From assembly GCA_016788905.1 (NCBI GenBank), contig JAEURZ010000019.1, forward strand, positions 1 through 55,702: a stretch of DNA of 55,702 bases, written 5' to 3'. Shown piece by piece: positions 30,362-39,421 of the stretch (position 1 is its first letter; the number at the start of each line of letters is the position of its first letter). Position numbers and translations under genes: made by a program. Source of the DNA: Elusimicrobiota bacterium (lineage in GTDB: Bacteria > Elusimicrobiota > Elusimicrobia > FEN-1173). The notes under the pieces are model-generated. The model was not told the DNA's origin. It did not search any database and saw nothing but the letters and a program-made list of their open reading frames with translations.

Positions 30362-31510
30362 TCAGGCAGGAACGCTTTGGACTGGCGGAACCGACCGAGG
30401 CGCCGGCTTCAGAAACGCTTGGCCCGTTTGGCTGTCAAACAAATGCATCCGCTCGAGATTGATGACCAGCTCCATTTGTTTACCAGCTTCAGCTTTAACA
30501 TAGGAGGGAACGCGCACCACCAGATCCACAGTTCCGGACTTTAAGTACAAATAGACTTCCGACCCCATGGGCTCAACCACGTCCACGACCGCGTTCACGC
30601 TCGAGTTATGGGGAACCGGGTAATTGTAGAAAAGACGATCATAGAGATCTTCCGGCCGAATTCCGAAAACAACTTCTTTCCCCACGTGGGGTCGAACCGC
30701 TTCAATCAGGGATTTCGGTACGACCAATGTGAAGGACGCATGCCGGAGGCGGATGCCCCCTTTGGACGCTTCCACCATCACGGGGAAAAAATTCATGGGT
30801 GGGTTCCCGATGAATCCGGCAACAAATTTATTCGCGGGGCGTTCATACAATTCCAAGGGGGGAGCCACCTGCTGAACTTCCCCGTCTTTCATCACACAAA
30901 TCCGGTCCCCCATGGTCATGGCTTCCACCTGATCATGGGTGACGTAAATAATCGTGGTTTTCAACCGCTCGTGAAGTTTGGAGAGTTCCAATCGCATCTG
31001 GACCCGCAGTTTGGCGTCCAAGTTGGATAGCGGCTCGTCAAATAAAAAGACCCGGGGCTTCCGCACGATCGCCCGGCCCACCGCGACCCGTTGCCGCTGG
31101 CCCCCGGAAAGGGCCCGGGGTTTCCGTTCCAAGTAAGAACCCAGATTCAGAATCTCAGCGGCCTCGTTCACGCGTTGGCGAATTTCGGATCGCGAATAAC
31201 CTCGCAGTTTTAAACCGAAGGCCATATTTTCGTAAACCGTCATGTGGGGATAAAGGGCGTAGTTCTGGAACACCATGGCGATATCACGATCTTTGGGTCG
31301 CACGTGGTTAATCACACGGCCATCGACGATGATTTCACCACCGGTGACCTCTTCCAGCCCCGCGATCATACGAAGCGTGGTCGATTTCCCGCATCCAGAA
31401 GGGCCCACAAGAATAAAAAATTCCTTGTCCGGAATATCGAGGTTAATGTTTTTTACGATCTGGTGATCGCCAATGTTTTTGACAATATTTTTTAGAACAA
31501 CACGTGCCAT
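30362..31510 (-). CDS. ugpC: Sugar ABC transporter ATP-binding protein (MsmX/UgpC type)
   Basis: This 382-residue ATPase has Walker A GPSGCGKST (36-44), a Q-loop MVFQNYALYPHMTVYEN, the signature LSGGQRQRVAVGRA (about 135), Walker B VFLFDEPLSNLD and the switch His in YVTHDQVEAM. C-terminal OB/TOBE regulatory domains follow after residue 235 (ANKFVAGFIGNPP). It belongs to the MalK/MsmX/UgpC group, often shared by several carbohydrate importers. No permease or binding protein is encoded here, which fits a multitask MsmX-like ATPase. The ATG at 31510 is preferred over an in-frame GTG at 31546. Confidence 0.88.
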   Translation of the reverse strand: MARVVLKNIVKNIGDHQIVKNINLDIPDKEFFILVGPSGCGKSTTLRMIAGLEEVTGGEIIVDGRVINHVRPKDRDIAMVFQNYALYPHMTVYENMAFGLKLRGYSRSEIRQRVNEAAEILNLGSYLERKPRALSGGQRQRVAVGRAIVRKPRVFLFDEPLSNLDAKLRVQMRLELSKLHERLKTTIIYVTHDQVEAMTMGDRICVMKDGEVQQVAPPLELYERPANKFVAGFIGNPPMNFFPVMVEASKGGIRLRHASFTLVVPKSLIEAVRPHVGKEVVFGIRPEDLYDRLFYNYPVPHNSSVNAVVDVVEPMGSEVYLYLKSGTVDLVVRVPSYVKAEAGKQMELVINLERMHLFDSQTGQAFLKPAPRSVPPVQSVPA

Positions 31511-31588
31511 GGATGTGCCGCCCTTTTCCGTTGGTTGAATCTTCACACGGTCGAGTCCGCTCGAACCGTCATCAGAGCATCAGCAAAG

Positions 31589-31662
31589 TGGCCCGTACGG
31601 GATTCGAACCCGTGATTTCCGCCTTGAGAGGGCAGCGTCCTGGGCCACTAGACGAACGGGCC
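31589..31662 (-). tRNA. tRNA-Glu (anticodon CTC)
   Basis: The 74-nt cloverleaf has a GGCCCGT/ACGGGCC acceptor stem, discriminator A, anticodon stem CTGCC/GGCGG with loop CTCTCAA (anticodon CTC, positions 34-36) and a T arm with GGTTCGAATCC. The sequence follows the usual Glu tRNA pattern. No CCA is encoded. It lies between the two long operons and has its own promoter. Confidence 0.95.
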
Positions 31663-31713
31663 GCTTTGCCGACGATCCGCTACGCGGCCGACGGGAGATA
31701 GAATAGAGCGTTC

Positions 31714-31743
31714 ATTATACCCCCCCGCCCGGAAGAAAGTAAA
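31714..31743 (-). promoter_or_regulatory. Promoter of tRNA-Glu
   Basis: A perfect -10 TATAAT (31714-31719) with TTTACT (31738-31743; four of six consensus matches) at 18-bp spacing lies 51 bp upstream of the mature tRNA 5' end, downstream of the division/aromatic operon. It may also drive the ugpC-ettA-tesA operon, because no other clear promoter lies between the tRNA and ugpC. Confidence 0.6.
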
Positions 31744-31773
31744 GCGATTTTGCCTGAAACCGGGCCCGTTCTA

Positions 31774-31965
31774 TTAAAGGCGTCGAGAAAGTTGGCGGAG
31801 ACGAATGGCCACCCCGACACCGCCGGCCACCAGAACACCAAACGCGATTTTCCCTGATGTTTGGTCTAATACTCGAAGCAAGTAGGGCAGGACGATTACG
31901 AAGAGGAGAAGATAGAGAACCGCAAAGATGAGGGATTGAAGAACAGATCTAACCTGTGCGTCCAC
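31774..31965 (-). CDS. 63-residue membrane protein of unknown function
   Basis: A GTG start at 31965 has a near-perfect AGGAGG six nt upstream, the best ribosome-binding site in this operon. It overlaps the plsC-like gene by 17 bp in another frame. The product has two hydrophobic segments, VLQSLIFAVLYLLLFVIVLP (about residues 8-27) and IAFGVLVAGGVGVAI (about 40-54), with a short polar turn between and a basic end (RLRQLSRRL). A two-helix inner-membrane hairpin is likely. No family recognised; its place after cmk and plsC suggests an envelope role. Confidence 0.7.
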   Translation of the reverse strand: MDAQVRSVLQSLIFAVLYLLLFVIVLPYLLRVLDQTSGKIAFGVLVAGGVGVAIRLRQLSRRL

Positions 31966-32602
31966 GAAAATCCTCCTGAAGACCTCGAATGGAGTCCATG
32001 ATTCGGACCGAAAACGTTTCCGGTGTTTCACCAGGAAGACCGGTGAGGGGCGCTCCAAAAATGACGGAAACCTGGGGAAAACGCCACAGGCGGTGAGTCC
32101 CATGAACGTACACCGGAACCACCGGGACCCCACTTTTCACGGCGAGAAGCCCCAACCCCGCTTTCGGTTTTCCCAGCACACCACCCTTTTGACGTCTCCC
32201 TTCGGGAAACATGATCATGGCTCCCCCCGCGGCGAGAATTCGCTGAGCGGTCCGAAAAGCCCCCACATCCCCCTCTTTCCGCCGAATGGGAAAGGCGTTC
32301 ACCCGACGGATCAACCAACCGAAAATGGGAGCTTTAAATAATTCTTCTTTCGCCATGAAATACAACGGGCGGGAAAGACTGGACCCCACCAGGGGTGGGT
32401 CGGCAAACGACGCGTGGTTGGACGCGAACAATAACGCCCCATGCAGTGGAACATGTTCTTGGCCCCGGACCCGTCGCCGCCACAACACTTTGAAAACGAT
32501 ACGAAAGATCGTGTGCCCCCCCCAGTAAAGACACCGGGACAGGAAACCGTAAAAACCGCCAACATCCAAGACGAACCGATCGTCTTTCGGCTCAGCGGTC
32601 AC
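31949..32602 (-). CDS. plsC: 1-acyl-sn-glycerol-3-phosphate acyltransferase (PlsC family)
   Basis: The protein of about 217 residues has the acyltransferase signature: block I NHASFADP (HX4D), block II-like AKEELF with GWLIRRVNAFPIRR, block III MFPEGRRQ and block IV VPVVPVYVHGT. It transfers an acyl chain to lysophosphatidate in phospholipid synthesis at the inner membrane. The GTG at 32602 overlaps the cmk stop by 11 nt and sets a normal family length. The open frame continues upstream through cmk but that part is unrelated to the family. The cmk-plsC arrangement is common in bacteria. Confidence 0.85.
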   Translation of the reverse strand: MTAEPKDDRFVLDVGGFYGFLSRCLYWGGHTIFRIVFKVLWRRRVRGQEHVPLHGALLFASNHASFADPPLVGSSLSRPLYFMAKEELFKAPIFGWLIRRVNAFPIRRKEGDVGAFRTAQRILAAGGAMIMFPEGRRQKGGVLGKPKAGLGLLAVKSGVPVVPVYVHGTHRLWRFPQVSVIFGAPLTGLPGETPETFSVRIMDSIRGLQEDFRGRTG

Positions 32603-33275
32603 GAAATGTTTTGCGGTGTACCCACGCGAGGAGAAGTTTCTTGACGCGAGTTCGGGAATCCCGCGTGGTGTCGAGGACCACCGCGTCCGACGCGGCCCGC
32701 AAAGGAGACACCGCCCTGGTCCGGTCCCGGTGGTCCCGTTCCCGAATGGCGGTTTCGATGGCGGCAAGACTCTGTTTTGTTTTACCCGATTTAAGCTCCT
32801 TCCAGCGACGACGGGCCCGTTCTTCAACAGAGGCGTCCAGAAAAAATTTGAGGTCCGCTTTTGGCAAAACAACCGTTCCGATATCACGCCCTTCCATCAC
32901 CACCCCGCCCCCCCGGGCCATCCGCCGTTGCGCGCGCACCAAAAATGTCCGCACCTCCGGAACCGTGGCCAACCGACTGGCGGCTTGGCTCACTTCCGGG
33001 GTTCGGATCGCAAGCGAGGCGTCCTCCCCGTTCACCAACAACCGAGGAAGCTTTTCTTCGCTGAAAGAAAGTTTAATTCGAGGAAGCAGTTTTCGAACCT
33101 TCGCCCGGTGATCCGGCGGAAGACCCGCCCGGAGCGCCGCCCAGGCAACGCCCCGGTACATGGCCCCGGTGTCGATGTAGCGCAGAGCCAGTGCCTGGGC
33201 CAAGTCCCGTGCGGAAGTGGACTTCCCCGCCCCGGCCGGCCCGTCAATGGCGATGGTCAGTGGCCGTGCTTTCAT
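32592..33275 (-). CDS. cmk: Cytidylate kinase
   Basis: This 227-residue protein has the P-loop GPAGAGKST (12-20), the CMP-binding YIDTGAMYRG, the conserved MEGRDIGTVV and the lid/NMP motif RARRRWKEL, at the usual length. It phosphorylates CMP and dCMP with ATP. The ATG overlaps the aroA stop as ATGA. In many bacteria cmk lies between aroA and rpsA or plsC, and here plsC follows. Confidence 0.92.
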   Translation of the reverse strand: MKARPLTIAIDGPAGAGKSTSARDLAQALALRYIDTGAMYRGVAWAALRAGLPPDHRAKVRKLLPRIKLSFSEEKLPRLLVNGEDASLAIRTPEVSQAASRLATVPEVRTFLVRAQRRMARGGGVVMEGRDIGTVVLPKADLKFFLDASVEERARRRWKELKSGKTKQSLAAIETAIRERDHRDRTRAVSPLRAASDAVVLDTTRDSRTRVKKLLLAWVHRKTFRDR

Positions 33276-34585
33276 GAGGATTGAACCCGGAGGCGTTCAA
33301 GATCTTGCCAAAACGTGGGGTAAGAAATATCCACACAGTCGGCATTGGCGATTTGGGTTTCCCCTCGAGCGATTAGTCCCGCGACAGCAAAAGTCATGGC
33401 CAATCGATGGTCACCGGCCGAATCCAAAAGAGCCCCTTTCAACGGTGTCGGTCCCGTGAGGCGCAGCCCGTCCGGAAGTTCCTCCACCTGCGCCCCCATG
33501 GCCGAAAGACCCTTGGCGATATGGGCCAATCGATCGGATTCTTTGACTCGAAGTTCCCCCGCTCCTCGGATTTCCGTGACGCCTTCCGCCTGAGTCGCGG
33601 CCAAAGCCAAAATGGGAACCTCGTCCACCAACCGGGGCATGATGTCCGCCCCAAAAGTTGTCCCCCGCAATCCCCCATGACGGATCAGGAGATCTGTAAT
33701 GGGTTCACCGCCCGCCACCAAGGACCGCTCCCGATGAATGGAGGCCCCCATTTTTTCCAACACTTCCAAAACGCCATCCCGGGTCGGGTTGGTGTTCACG
33801 TTCCGAAGCATCAGTTCAGATCCAGGCGCGATCAAGGCCGCCACCATAAAAAAAGCCGCGCTCGAAATATCCGATGGCACCACCCAGTCCTGGGGTTTCA
33901 AAGTTTGCCCACCGGCCACCGATACACGCCGCTCATCAATGGTCAACCGAATCCCCGCAGCCGAGAGCATGCGCTCCGTGTGGTCACGGGACCGAAAGGG
34001 TTCTTCCACTGTGGATGTCCCCTCCGCGTAAAGGCCCGCCAGCAAAACACACGATTTCACCTGCGCACTGGCCACCGGGCTTTTCCATTCAATCGCGCGA
34101 AGCGGCCGGCGGCCATGAACGTGCAGAGGGGCTAAACATCCTTTGCGCGCTGTAATTTCAGCGCCCATTTTCACGAGAGGGTCAACCACGCGAGCCATGG
34201 GACGATTGGAGAGGCTCTTGTCTCCCATAAGTTTCGTGGCGAAAGGTTGCCCCGCCAACACACCGGCGATCAAACGCAAGGTGGTCCCTGAATTCCCGCA
34301 ATAGAGATGATCCCCGGCGGGTTCCCTCAACCCGTAAAGACCGCGGCCCACCACAATCCATTCGCCTTTGGGGTTGGATTCGATACTCACGCCCAAGGTT
34401 CGGAACGCCTCGGCGGACCGCTCGCAGTCATCGGCCACCAAAGGGTGAACAATCCGCGATGTCCCCTGGGCCAACGCGGCAAGGAAAACGGCACGATGGG
34501 TGATGGATTTATCGGGTGGTGGTCGCAGTTCCCCGCGCAACGCCCCACCGGGAACCACCACACGACTGGATGTGGAAAGAGTCAT
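33272..34585 (-). CDS. aroA: 3-phosphoshikimate 1-carboxyvinyltransferase (EPSP synthase)
   Basis: This 437-residue protein has PPPDKSITHRA near residue 25 (Lys26, Ser27, Arg31), GNSGTTLRL, QVKSCVLLAGL, the catalytic-domain DEVPILA and the late RVKESDRL. These are the standard EPSP synthase signatures. It condenses shikimate-3-phosphate with phosphoenolpyruvate on the way to chorismate. The ATG at 34585 overlaps the tyrA stop as ATGA. The Gly-rich PEP-binding segment is GNSGTTL rather than GNAGT, as seen in class II-like and Gram-positive enzymes (family knowledge); glyphosate tolerance is not claimed. Confidence 0.93.
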   Translation of the reverse strand: MTLSTSSRVVVPGGALRGELRPPPDKSITHRAVFLAALAQGTSRIVHPLVADDCERSAEAFRTLGVSIESNPKGEWIVVGRGLYGLREPAGDHLYCGNSGTTLRLIAGVLAGQPFATKLMGDKSLSNRPMARVVDPLVKMGAEITARKGCLAPLHVHGRRPLRAIEWKSPVASAQVKSCVLLAGLYAEGTSTVEEPFRSRDHTERMLSAAGIRLTIDERRVSVAGGQTLKPQDWVVPSDISSAAFFMVAALIAPGSELMLRNVNTNPTRDGVLEVLEKMGASIHRERSLVAGGEPITDLLIRHGGLRGTTFGADIMPRLVDEVPILALAATQAEGVTEIRGAGELRVKESDRLAHIAKGLSAMGAQVEELPDGLRLTGPTPLKGALLDSAGDHRLAMTFAVAGLIARGETQIANADCVDISYPTFWQDLERLRVQSS

Positions 34586-35454
34586 GCCTTCTCCTGAGAT
34601 CGAAAAGCGACGTTCAACGTTTGAGCCCGACGCAAATCCGCCAAGGGCCACCGCCCGCGGGCCAAGCGATTAATTTCCTTTGAAAAAAGTCGAAGAGCCG
34701 CCCGAACCGCCCGATCGTTCATGCGAAATATTTCGTGCCAGAGAGCCGGATCCGCACCCGACACCCGCGTCGCGTCACGGAAACTTCCCGCCGCCAATTC
34801 TTTCAACAGCGCAACACCCCCCGCCCCCCCGTTCTCTCGCCCTGCCGAAAGAATCAACGCGTCCGCAATCAAATGGGGGAGATGGCTCACCAACGCCACC
34901 GCCCGGTCGTGGGTCTCGGCGTCCACCAGGACAGGGCGAGCCCCCACCGACTTCCAAAATTTCACCGCTTGAATCACACGAGGTCCAGGGGTTTGGGCGG
35001 TGGGGGTAATGGCGCACACGGCGTTTTTGTAGAGGTCTGCCCGGGCGTTTTGAACCCCGGTTTTTTCCGATCCAGCCATGGGGTGAGCGCCCACAAAAAC
35101 GGGCCCGTTCTCCCCAAGGAAAAGAGGATCCAACGCGCGGACCAGGGGCCCCTTCACGCTTCCCACATCCATCAAGAGCGCCTTCCCGGAGGAAAGAAAC
35201 CGCCGCGACGCCCGAACCAACGGAACAATTTTATCAACGGGCGCGCAAAATACTACGACCGAAGCCCCATCCAACGCGCGTGCCGGGTCCGTAAACCCCT
35301 CGTGCAGCACACCCCGCCGACGCGCCTCACGGAGCGTTTCTTCCCGACGGGCCAATCCCACCACACGCGCCCCGCCGCGTTTTCGCAACGCCAATCCCAG
35401 GGATCCCCCCATTAAACCCACGCCCACCAGAACGATTCGGTTTGGGGGAGGCAA
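34582..35454 (-). CDS. tyrA: Prephenate (or arogenate) dehydrogenase
   Basis: This 290-residue protein has an N-terminal Rossmann fold with GVGLMGGSLGLAL (about 11-23), the conserved FVGAHPMAGSEKTG and a C-terminal helical dimerisation domain with FRDATRVSGADPALWHEI. It oxidises prephenate (or arogenate) to the tyrosine precursor; cofactor and substrate preference cannot be read safely. The start appears to be TTG at 35454, with AGGAG eight nt upstream, 13 bp after the aroF stop. There is no ACT or chorismate mutase domain, so feedback control probably sits on other enzymes of the operon. Confidence 0.9.
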   Translation of the reverse strand: MPPPNRIVLVGVGLMGGSLGLALRKRGGARVVGLARREETLREARRRGVLHEGFTDPARALDGASVVVFCAPVDKIVPLVRASRRFLSSGKALLMDVGSVKGPLVRALDPLFLGENGPVFVGAHPMAGSEKTGVQNARADLYKNAVCAITPTAQTPGPRVIQAVKFWKSVGARPVLVDAETHDRAVALVSHLPHLIADALILSAGRENGGAGGVALLKELAAGSFRDATRVSGADPALWHEIFRMNDRAVRAALRLFSKEINRLARGRWPLADLRRAQTLNVAFRSQEKA

Positions 35455-35467
35455 GACGCGGTCTCCT

Positions 35468-36487
35468 CTACAGGGATCGTCCGACCGCTTCCGCCACGCG
35501 CCGCAACCCTTTCATGACCTCATGAAGTTCCGTTGGGAGGAGAGCCTGATGCCCATCCGAAAGGGCCGTGGCAGGGTTCGGGTGACACTCAATAATGATG
35601 CCGTCTGCGCCGGCCGCGATGGCGGCATTGGCCATGGGCACAATGTATTCCCGCACACCCACGCCGTGGGACGGGTCGACCAACACGGGCAAGTGGGAAA
35701 GCTTCTTTAAAACCGGCACCGCGTTAAGATCCAGCGTAAAACGGGTCGCGGTTTCAAAAGTCCGAATCCCCCGTTCACACAACATCACATTTTCGTTTCC
35801 CCGGGCCACAATGTACTCCGCCGCCATGAGCCATTCCTCAATGGTCATGGCCATACCCCGCTTGAGCATGGCGGGCTTCCGGGTTCGGCCCACTTCCCGG
35901 AGAAGGTCATAGTTTTGCGCGTTGCGGGCACCAATCTGAAGAATATCCGCGTAGCGTTCCACCAAATCCACCTGACGGGGATCCATGACCTCTGTAATAA
36001 CCGGCATCCCCGTAAGTCGGCGGGCTTCCGCCATATATTTCAGGGCTTCCTCGCCTAACCCTTGGAAGGAATAGGGGGAAGTCCGCGGCTTAAACGCGCC
36101 GCCACGAAGAACCTGCACCCCCGCTTTTTTAATTTCTTTGGCCGTGATCATTAAGTTCTCTTTCGTGTCCACCGAACAGGGCCCCGCCATGACCACAATG
36201 TCCTCTCCCCCGATCTTCACCCCATTGACGTCGATGACCGTGTTGGTTTTCTTAAACACGCGACTGACGACCTTGTAGGGTTTCGAAATCGGCGTGACCA
36301 TCTCCACCTGGGGCATGGATTGAAAAACGTCTTTGTAGGCGATGGCCTTATTGCCCTCGCCAATCACACCGATCACCACCCGCTCCGCCCCCTGGGACAA
36401 TTGAGGAACAAACCCAAGTTTTTTGATCCGGGCAACCACAGCTTGAACATCAGACTTTTTGGCGCCGCTTTTTAGCGTAACGATCAT
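35468..36487 (-). CDS. aroF: 3-deoxy-7-phosphoheptulonate (DAHP) synthase, AroF-I/KDO8PS-like type
   Basis: This 339-residue enzyme has an N-terminal ferredoxin-like regulatory domain (1-75, [20 protein letters not shown]). The barrel follows with [51 protein letters not shown] and VDPSHGVG near the C-terminus. It is the Thermotoga/Bacillus-type enzyme that condenses erythrose-4-phosphate and phosphoenolpyruvate. The N-terminal domain mediates tyrosine or phenylalanine inhibition in characterised relatives (family knowledge). The ATG has GGAGCC upstream and overlaps the hisC stop as ATGA. Confidence 0.93.
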   Translation of the reverse strand: MIVTLKSGAKKSDVQAVVARIKKLGFVPQLSQGAERVVIGVIGEGNKAIAYKDVFQSMPQVEMVTPISKPYKVVSRVFKKTNTVIDVNGVKIGGEDIVVMAGPCSVDTKENLMITAKEIKKAGVQVLRGGAFKPRTSPYSFQGLGEEALKYMAEARRLTGMPVITEVMDPRQVDLVERYADILQIGARNAQNYDLLREVGRTRKPAMLKRGMAMTIEEWLMAAEYIVARGNENVMLCERGIRTFETATRFTLDLNAVPVLKKLSHLPVLVDPSHGVGVREYIVPMANAAIAAGADGIIIECHPNPATALSDGHQALLPTELHEVMKGLRRVAEAVGRSL

Positions 36488-37608
36488 AGGAGGCTCCTTG
36501 TTTCACGGAAAGCCGCGAGAAACAATCGATTCTCGTCGGGCCGACCGATGGTGACACGAATGTGTTCAGGAAAACCGTATTCGTCCATAACGCGAACGAT
36601 CACGCCTTTACGGAGCAAGGCTTCAAAAACCTCGTCGCCCCGGTGCGGCGAAACCTGAATGAGCAGGAAATTCCCCGCCGATCGGACCACCGGGATTTCC
36701 ATTTTTTTAAATTCCCGCTCCATTTTCTCTTTCTCTTTCGCCACAAGGGCCACGCTTCGTTTCAGATGAGCCTTATCGGTCAACGCGGCCACCCCGGCGG
36801 CCTGGGCCGGAAGAGAAACGTTAAAAGGAGGGCGCACCCTCTCCAACGTGTCAATCACCGATTCCGGTCCCACAGCGTACCCCAACCGAAGACCAGCCAA
36901 CCCATAGGCTTTCGAGAAGGTGCGAAGCACCACTAGGTTCCGACCGGTTTTAAAGAAATCGAGGGCGTTCGGGTAATCGCGCCGGGCACGGGCAAACTCA
37001 AAATAAGCTTCATCCACCACCGCCACCACCCGGGCCGGAAGGGTGATCAAAAACTCTTCCAGTTCGGTTTTGGTGTTGTAGGTCCCCGTGGGGTTGTTGG
37101 GATTGGCAATGAAAACAAATTTCGTGCGGGGCGTCACCGCGGCGGCCATGGCCTCCAAATCGTGGGTCATCACATTCATGGGAACCGTGACCACGGTGGC
37201 GCCCATCAAATCTCCCGCCATTTTGTAACGGAGAAACGCGTGCTCACTCACCACAATTTCATCGGAAGGACCCAAATACGCTTTGGCGATAATTTCAATC
37301 AGCTCGTCCGAACCCGCTCCCACACACACCTGACTCACTTTCACACCCAGATGAATCGCCAACGCGTGACGGAGAGACGCGCTGAACCCGTCCGGGTACC
37401 GATTCAATTTGGGGGGAACCGGGCGAAGAGCGGCCAACGCTTTCGGGGAAGGACCAATGGCGTTTTCATTCGACGCCAGTTTGATCACCCGCTTTAGTTT
37501 GTACATCCGCTTAACGTTTTCCATGTCCCGCCCAGGGACGTAGGGCTCAAAGTCGGCCACTTCCCGGCGGGGTTGCACCAACGGATCCAAATCGCCCGCG
37601 GCGGCCAT
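36484..37608 (-). CDS. hisC: Histidinol-phosphate/aromatic aminotransferase
   Basis: This 374-residue fold-type I aminotransferase has [35 protein letters not shown] and the PLP-lysine motif [15 protein letters not shown] (Lys about 233), then a C-terminal GNFLLIQV. HisC-type enzymes transaminate imidazole-acetol phosphate and often also phenylpyruvate, hydroxyphenylpyruvate or prephenate. Its position between pheA and aroF, with no other his gene nearby, suggests that here it makes phenylalanine and tyrosine. The ATG at 37608 shares its A with the pheA stop (TAATG). Confidence 0.9.
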   Translation of the reverse strand: MAAAGDLDPLVQPRREVADFEPYVPGRDMENVKRMYKLKRVIKLASNENAIGPSPKALAALRPVPPKLNRYPDGFSASLRHALAIHLGVKVSQVCVGAGSDELIEIIAKAYLGPSDEIVVSEHAFLRYKMAGDLMGATVVTVPMNVMTHDLEAMAAAVTPRTKFVFIANPNNPTGTYNTKTELEEFLITLPARVVAVVDEAYFEFARARRDYPNALDFFKTGRNLVVLRTFSKAYGLAGLRLGYAVGPESVIDTLERVRPPFNVSLPAQAAGVAALTDKAHLKRSVALVAKEKEKMEREFKKMEIPVVRSAGNFLLIQVSPHRGDEVFEALLRKGVIVRVMDEYGFPEHIRVTIGRPDENRLFLAAFRETRSLL

Positions 37609-38687
37609 TAGTCCGCCCTCGGGTAACAACCGAGCATCTTCACCATAAGGGCCGTACGTTTCAATTCAAGGAACACCTTTTGCACGTGAGGTTCCATAAT
37701 GTGTCCCAAAAAATCAATAAAAAAAACATACTGCCACGCGCGCCGTTTCGTGGGGCGGGATTCGATCTTGGTCAGGTTCAAACGGGCCTCTTTGAAAAGA
37801 CCAAGCAGCTCGTGCAGAGCACCCACCTTGTCCCGGAGGGAAACCATGAGAGACGTTTTGTCCCGCCCAGACCCGGACGGAGCCGAAATTTTATTTCCAA
37901 TTACCAGAAACCGAGTTCGATTCTCTTTGACGTCCTGAATAGAGGGAGCCAAAACTTTCAGGTGGTAAAGTTTCGCCGCCAGGGGGCTGGCAATAGCGGC
38001 CACCCCCGGGGATAATGCCGCTTGAGTGGCCGCGTCCGCAGTCGAGGCGGCCACCGTCACCGGGATACCCGCCTTATGGCTTTCCAGCCATTTCCGACAT
38101 TGCGCCAGCGCCTGGGGGTGCGAGGCGATGCTTTTAATCTTGACGTTCCCGGCCGCCGCCATCAAACTATGGGCAATGGGATCTTCCCGCTCCGCGCAAA
38201 TCACGAGATCCGATTCCATAAACATGTCGAGGGTGTGATTCACCACCCCTTCCGTAGAGTTTTCGATGGGAACGACGCCGTAATCCGCCCGTCCGTTCTC
38301 CACCGCCGCAAAGACATCCCCGATCGACTTCTCAGGGACGAACTCCGCCCGACGGAAATGCTGAACCGCTGCCTGATGGGTGTAGGTGGCCTCCGGCCCG
38401 AAATACGCCACCGTGAGTTTTTTTTGAAGAAGGCGAAAATTCGCGATGACCGTGTTGAAAATATCCTCCACGGCCTCCCGAGGAAGCGGTCCCGTGTTGG
38501 CCGCGGCCAATCGTTCCAAAATTTGTCGTTCCCGGCCAGCGGCCACCACGTCAGCGCCGCGTTCCGCCTTCACCCGTCCAATTTTGCGAACGATTTCGGC
38601 CCGTTCGTTCAGAACGTCAAGAATTTGGTCATCAAGCCGATCAACGTTCTCCCGCAATCGATCCAATTGTTTGTCTGGTTTCGTCAT
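37608..38687 (-). CDS. pheA: Bifunctional chorismate mutase/prephenate dehydratase
   Basis: This 359-residue protein has an N-terminal AroQ chorismate mutase helix bundle (1-90, LRENVDRLDDQILDVLNERA). The prephenate dehydratase domain (92-270) has YFGPEATYTHQAA, VPIENSTEGVVNHTLD and NRTRFLVIG. A C-terminal ACT domain (about 280-355) carries GALHELLGLF and IESRPTKRRAWQYVFF. The ESRP motif is the phenylalanine-sensing signature, so feedback inhibition by phenylalanine is expected. The ATG overlaps the previous gene's stop as ATGA, and the stop overlaps the hisC start as TAATG. Confidence 0.94.
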   Translation of the reverse strand: MTKPDKQLDRLRENVDRLDDQILDVLNERAEIVRKIGRVKAERGADVVAAGRERQILERLAAANTGPLPREAVEDIFNTVIANFRLLQKKLTVAYFGPEATYTHQAAVQHFRRAEFVPEKSIGDVFAAVENGRADYGVVPIENSTEGVVNHTLDMFMESDLVICAEREDPIAHSLMAAAGNVKIKSIASHPQALAQCRKWLESHKAGIPVTVAASTADAATQAALSPGVAAIASPLAAKLYHLKVLAPSIQDVKENRTRFLVIGNKISAPSGSGRDKTSLMVSLRDKVGALHELLGLFKEARLNLTKIESRPTKRRAWQYVFFIDFLGHIMEPHVQKVFLELKRTALMVKMLGCYPRAD

Positions 38688-39421
38688 TCCGTCAGTTCAT
38701 CCTTCGCGCGTAAAAGCGCCACTTGTCTCCGGTCTGTTTGTTCCCGCCGGTAAGAAAAAAAATGAGGGTCGCAAACGGTGCACCAGGGCGCCGTCGTGAC
38801 TCGGGAGGTAAGCCCTCCCGCCCGAACCACCTGAGCCCGAATCATCCCCGCCAAATTCAACATGGGCCGACCGCGAAAGGTCCCCTTGCCCGGAACCACC
38901 GCCCCCGGGATTCCCTTAAACAACCCTGCCACGTCAGACCCCACAGCGCAACAACAGGATTGAATATGGGGCCCCATCGTCACATAAAGATCTTTTGGGC
39001 GCGCCCGACAGCGACGCGCAATCCCCGCCATGGCCACACCCACAATTCCGTTCTGAACGCCCCGCCACCCCGCGTGCACCAACCCGAAAACTTTTCGTAT
39101 GGGGTCCACCAAAAAAACCGGCACACAATCGGCCGTAAACACCCGAAGCGCAAACCCCGTTCTTCCCGTCAGAAGGCCATCCGTTGCGGCCCAGTCCACC
39201 GCCCGAGGTCCCGTCACAAATCTCACCCGCCGGCCATGCACCTGCTGCCCTCCCACCCATCCGGGAGACTCAAAACCCAGCGTTCGCACCCGCCGTTCAA
39301 AATTGAGGGGGTCTTTCATGTCCCCCAAAGAACGGGTCGAAACCGCCGCAAACACGCCCAACGTTTTTTCCCACCCCCGAGGGACAACCCATCCCTCCCG
39401 CCGCAACCAGGCGGATCTCAC
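38684..39421 (-). CDS. pgeF: Laccase-domain (YfiH/PgeF) protein
   Basis: This 245-residue single-domain protein has GQQVHG, FTADCVPVFLVDP, HAGWRGVQNG and GPHIQSCCCAVG, the metal-binding His/Cys motifs of the YfiH family. Characterised members are described as peptidoglycan editing factors or as purine nucleoside phosphorylase/adenosine deaminase enzymes. In many bacteria the gene sits beside the division cluster, as here. The start is GTG overlapping the pilT stop (GTGA). Confidence 0.88.
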   Translation of the reverse strand: MRSAWLRREGWVVPRGWEKTLGVFAAVSTRSLGDMKDPLNFERRVRTLGFESPGWVGGQQVHGRRVRFVTGPRAVDWAATDGLLTGRTGFALRVFTADCVPVFLVDPIRKVFGLVHAGWRGVQNGIVGVAMAGIARRCRARPKDLYVTMGPHIQSCCCAVGSDVAGLFKGIPGAVVPGKGTFRGRPMLNLAGMIRAQVVRAGGLTSRVTTAPWCTVCDPHFFSYRREQTDRRQVALLRAKDELTE

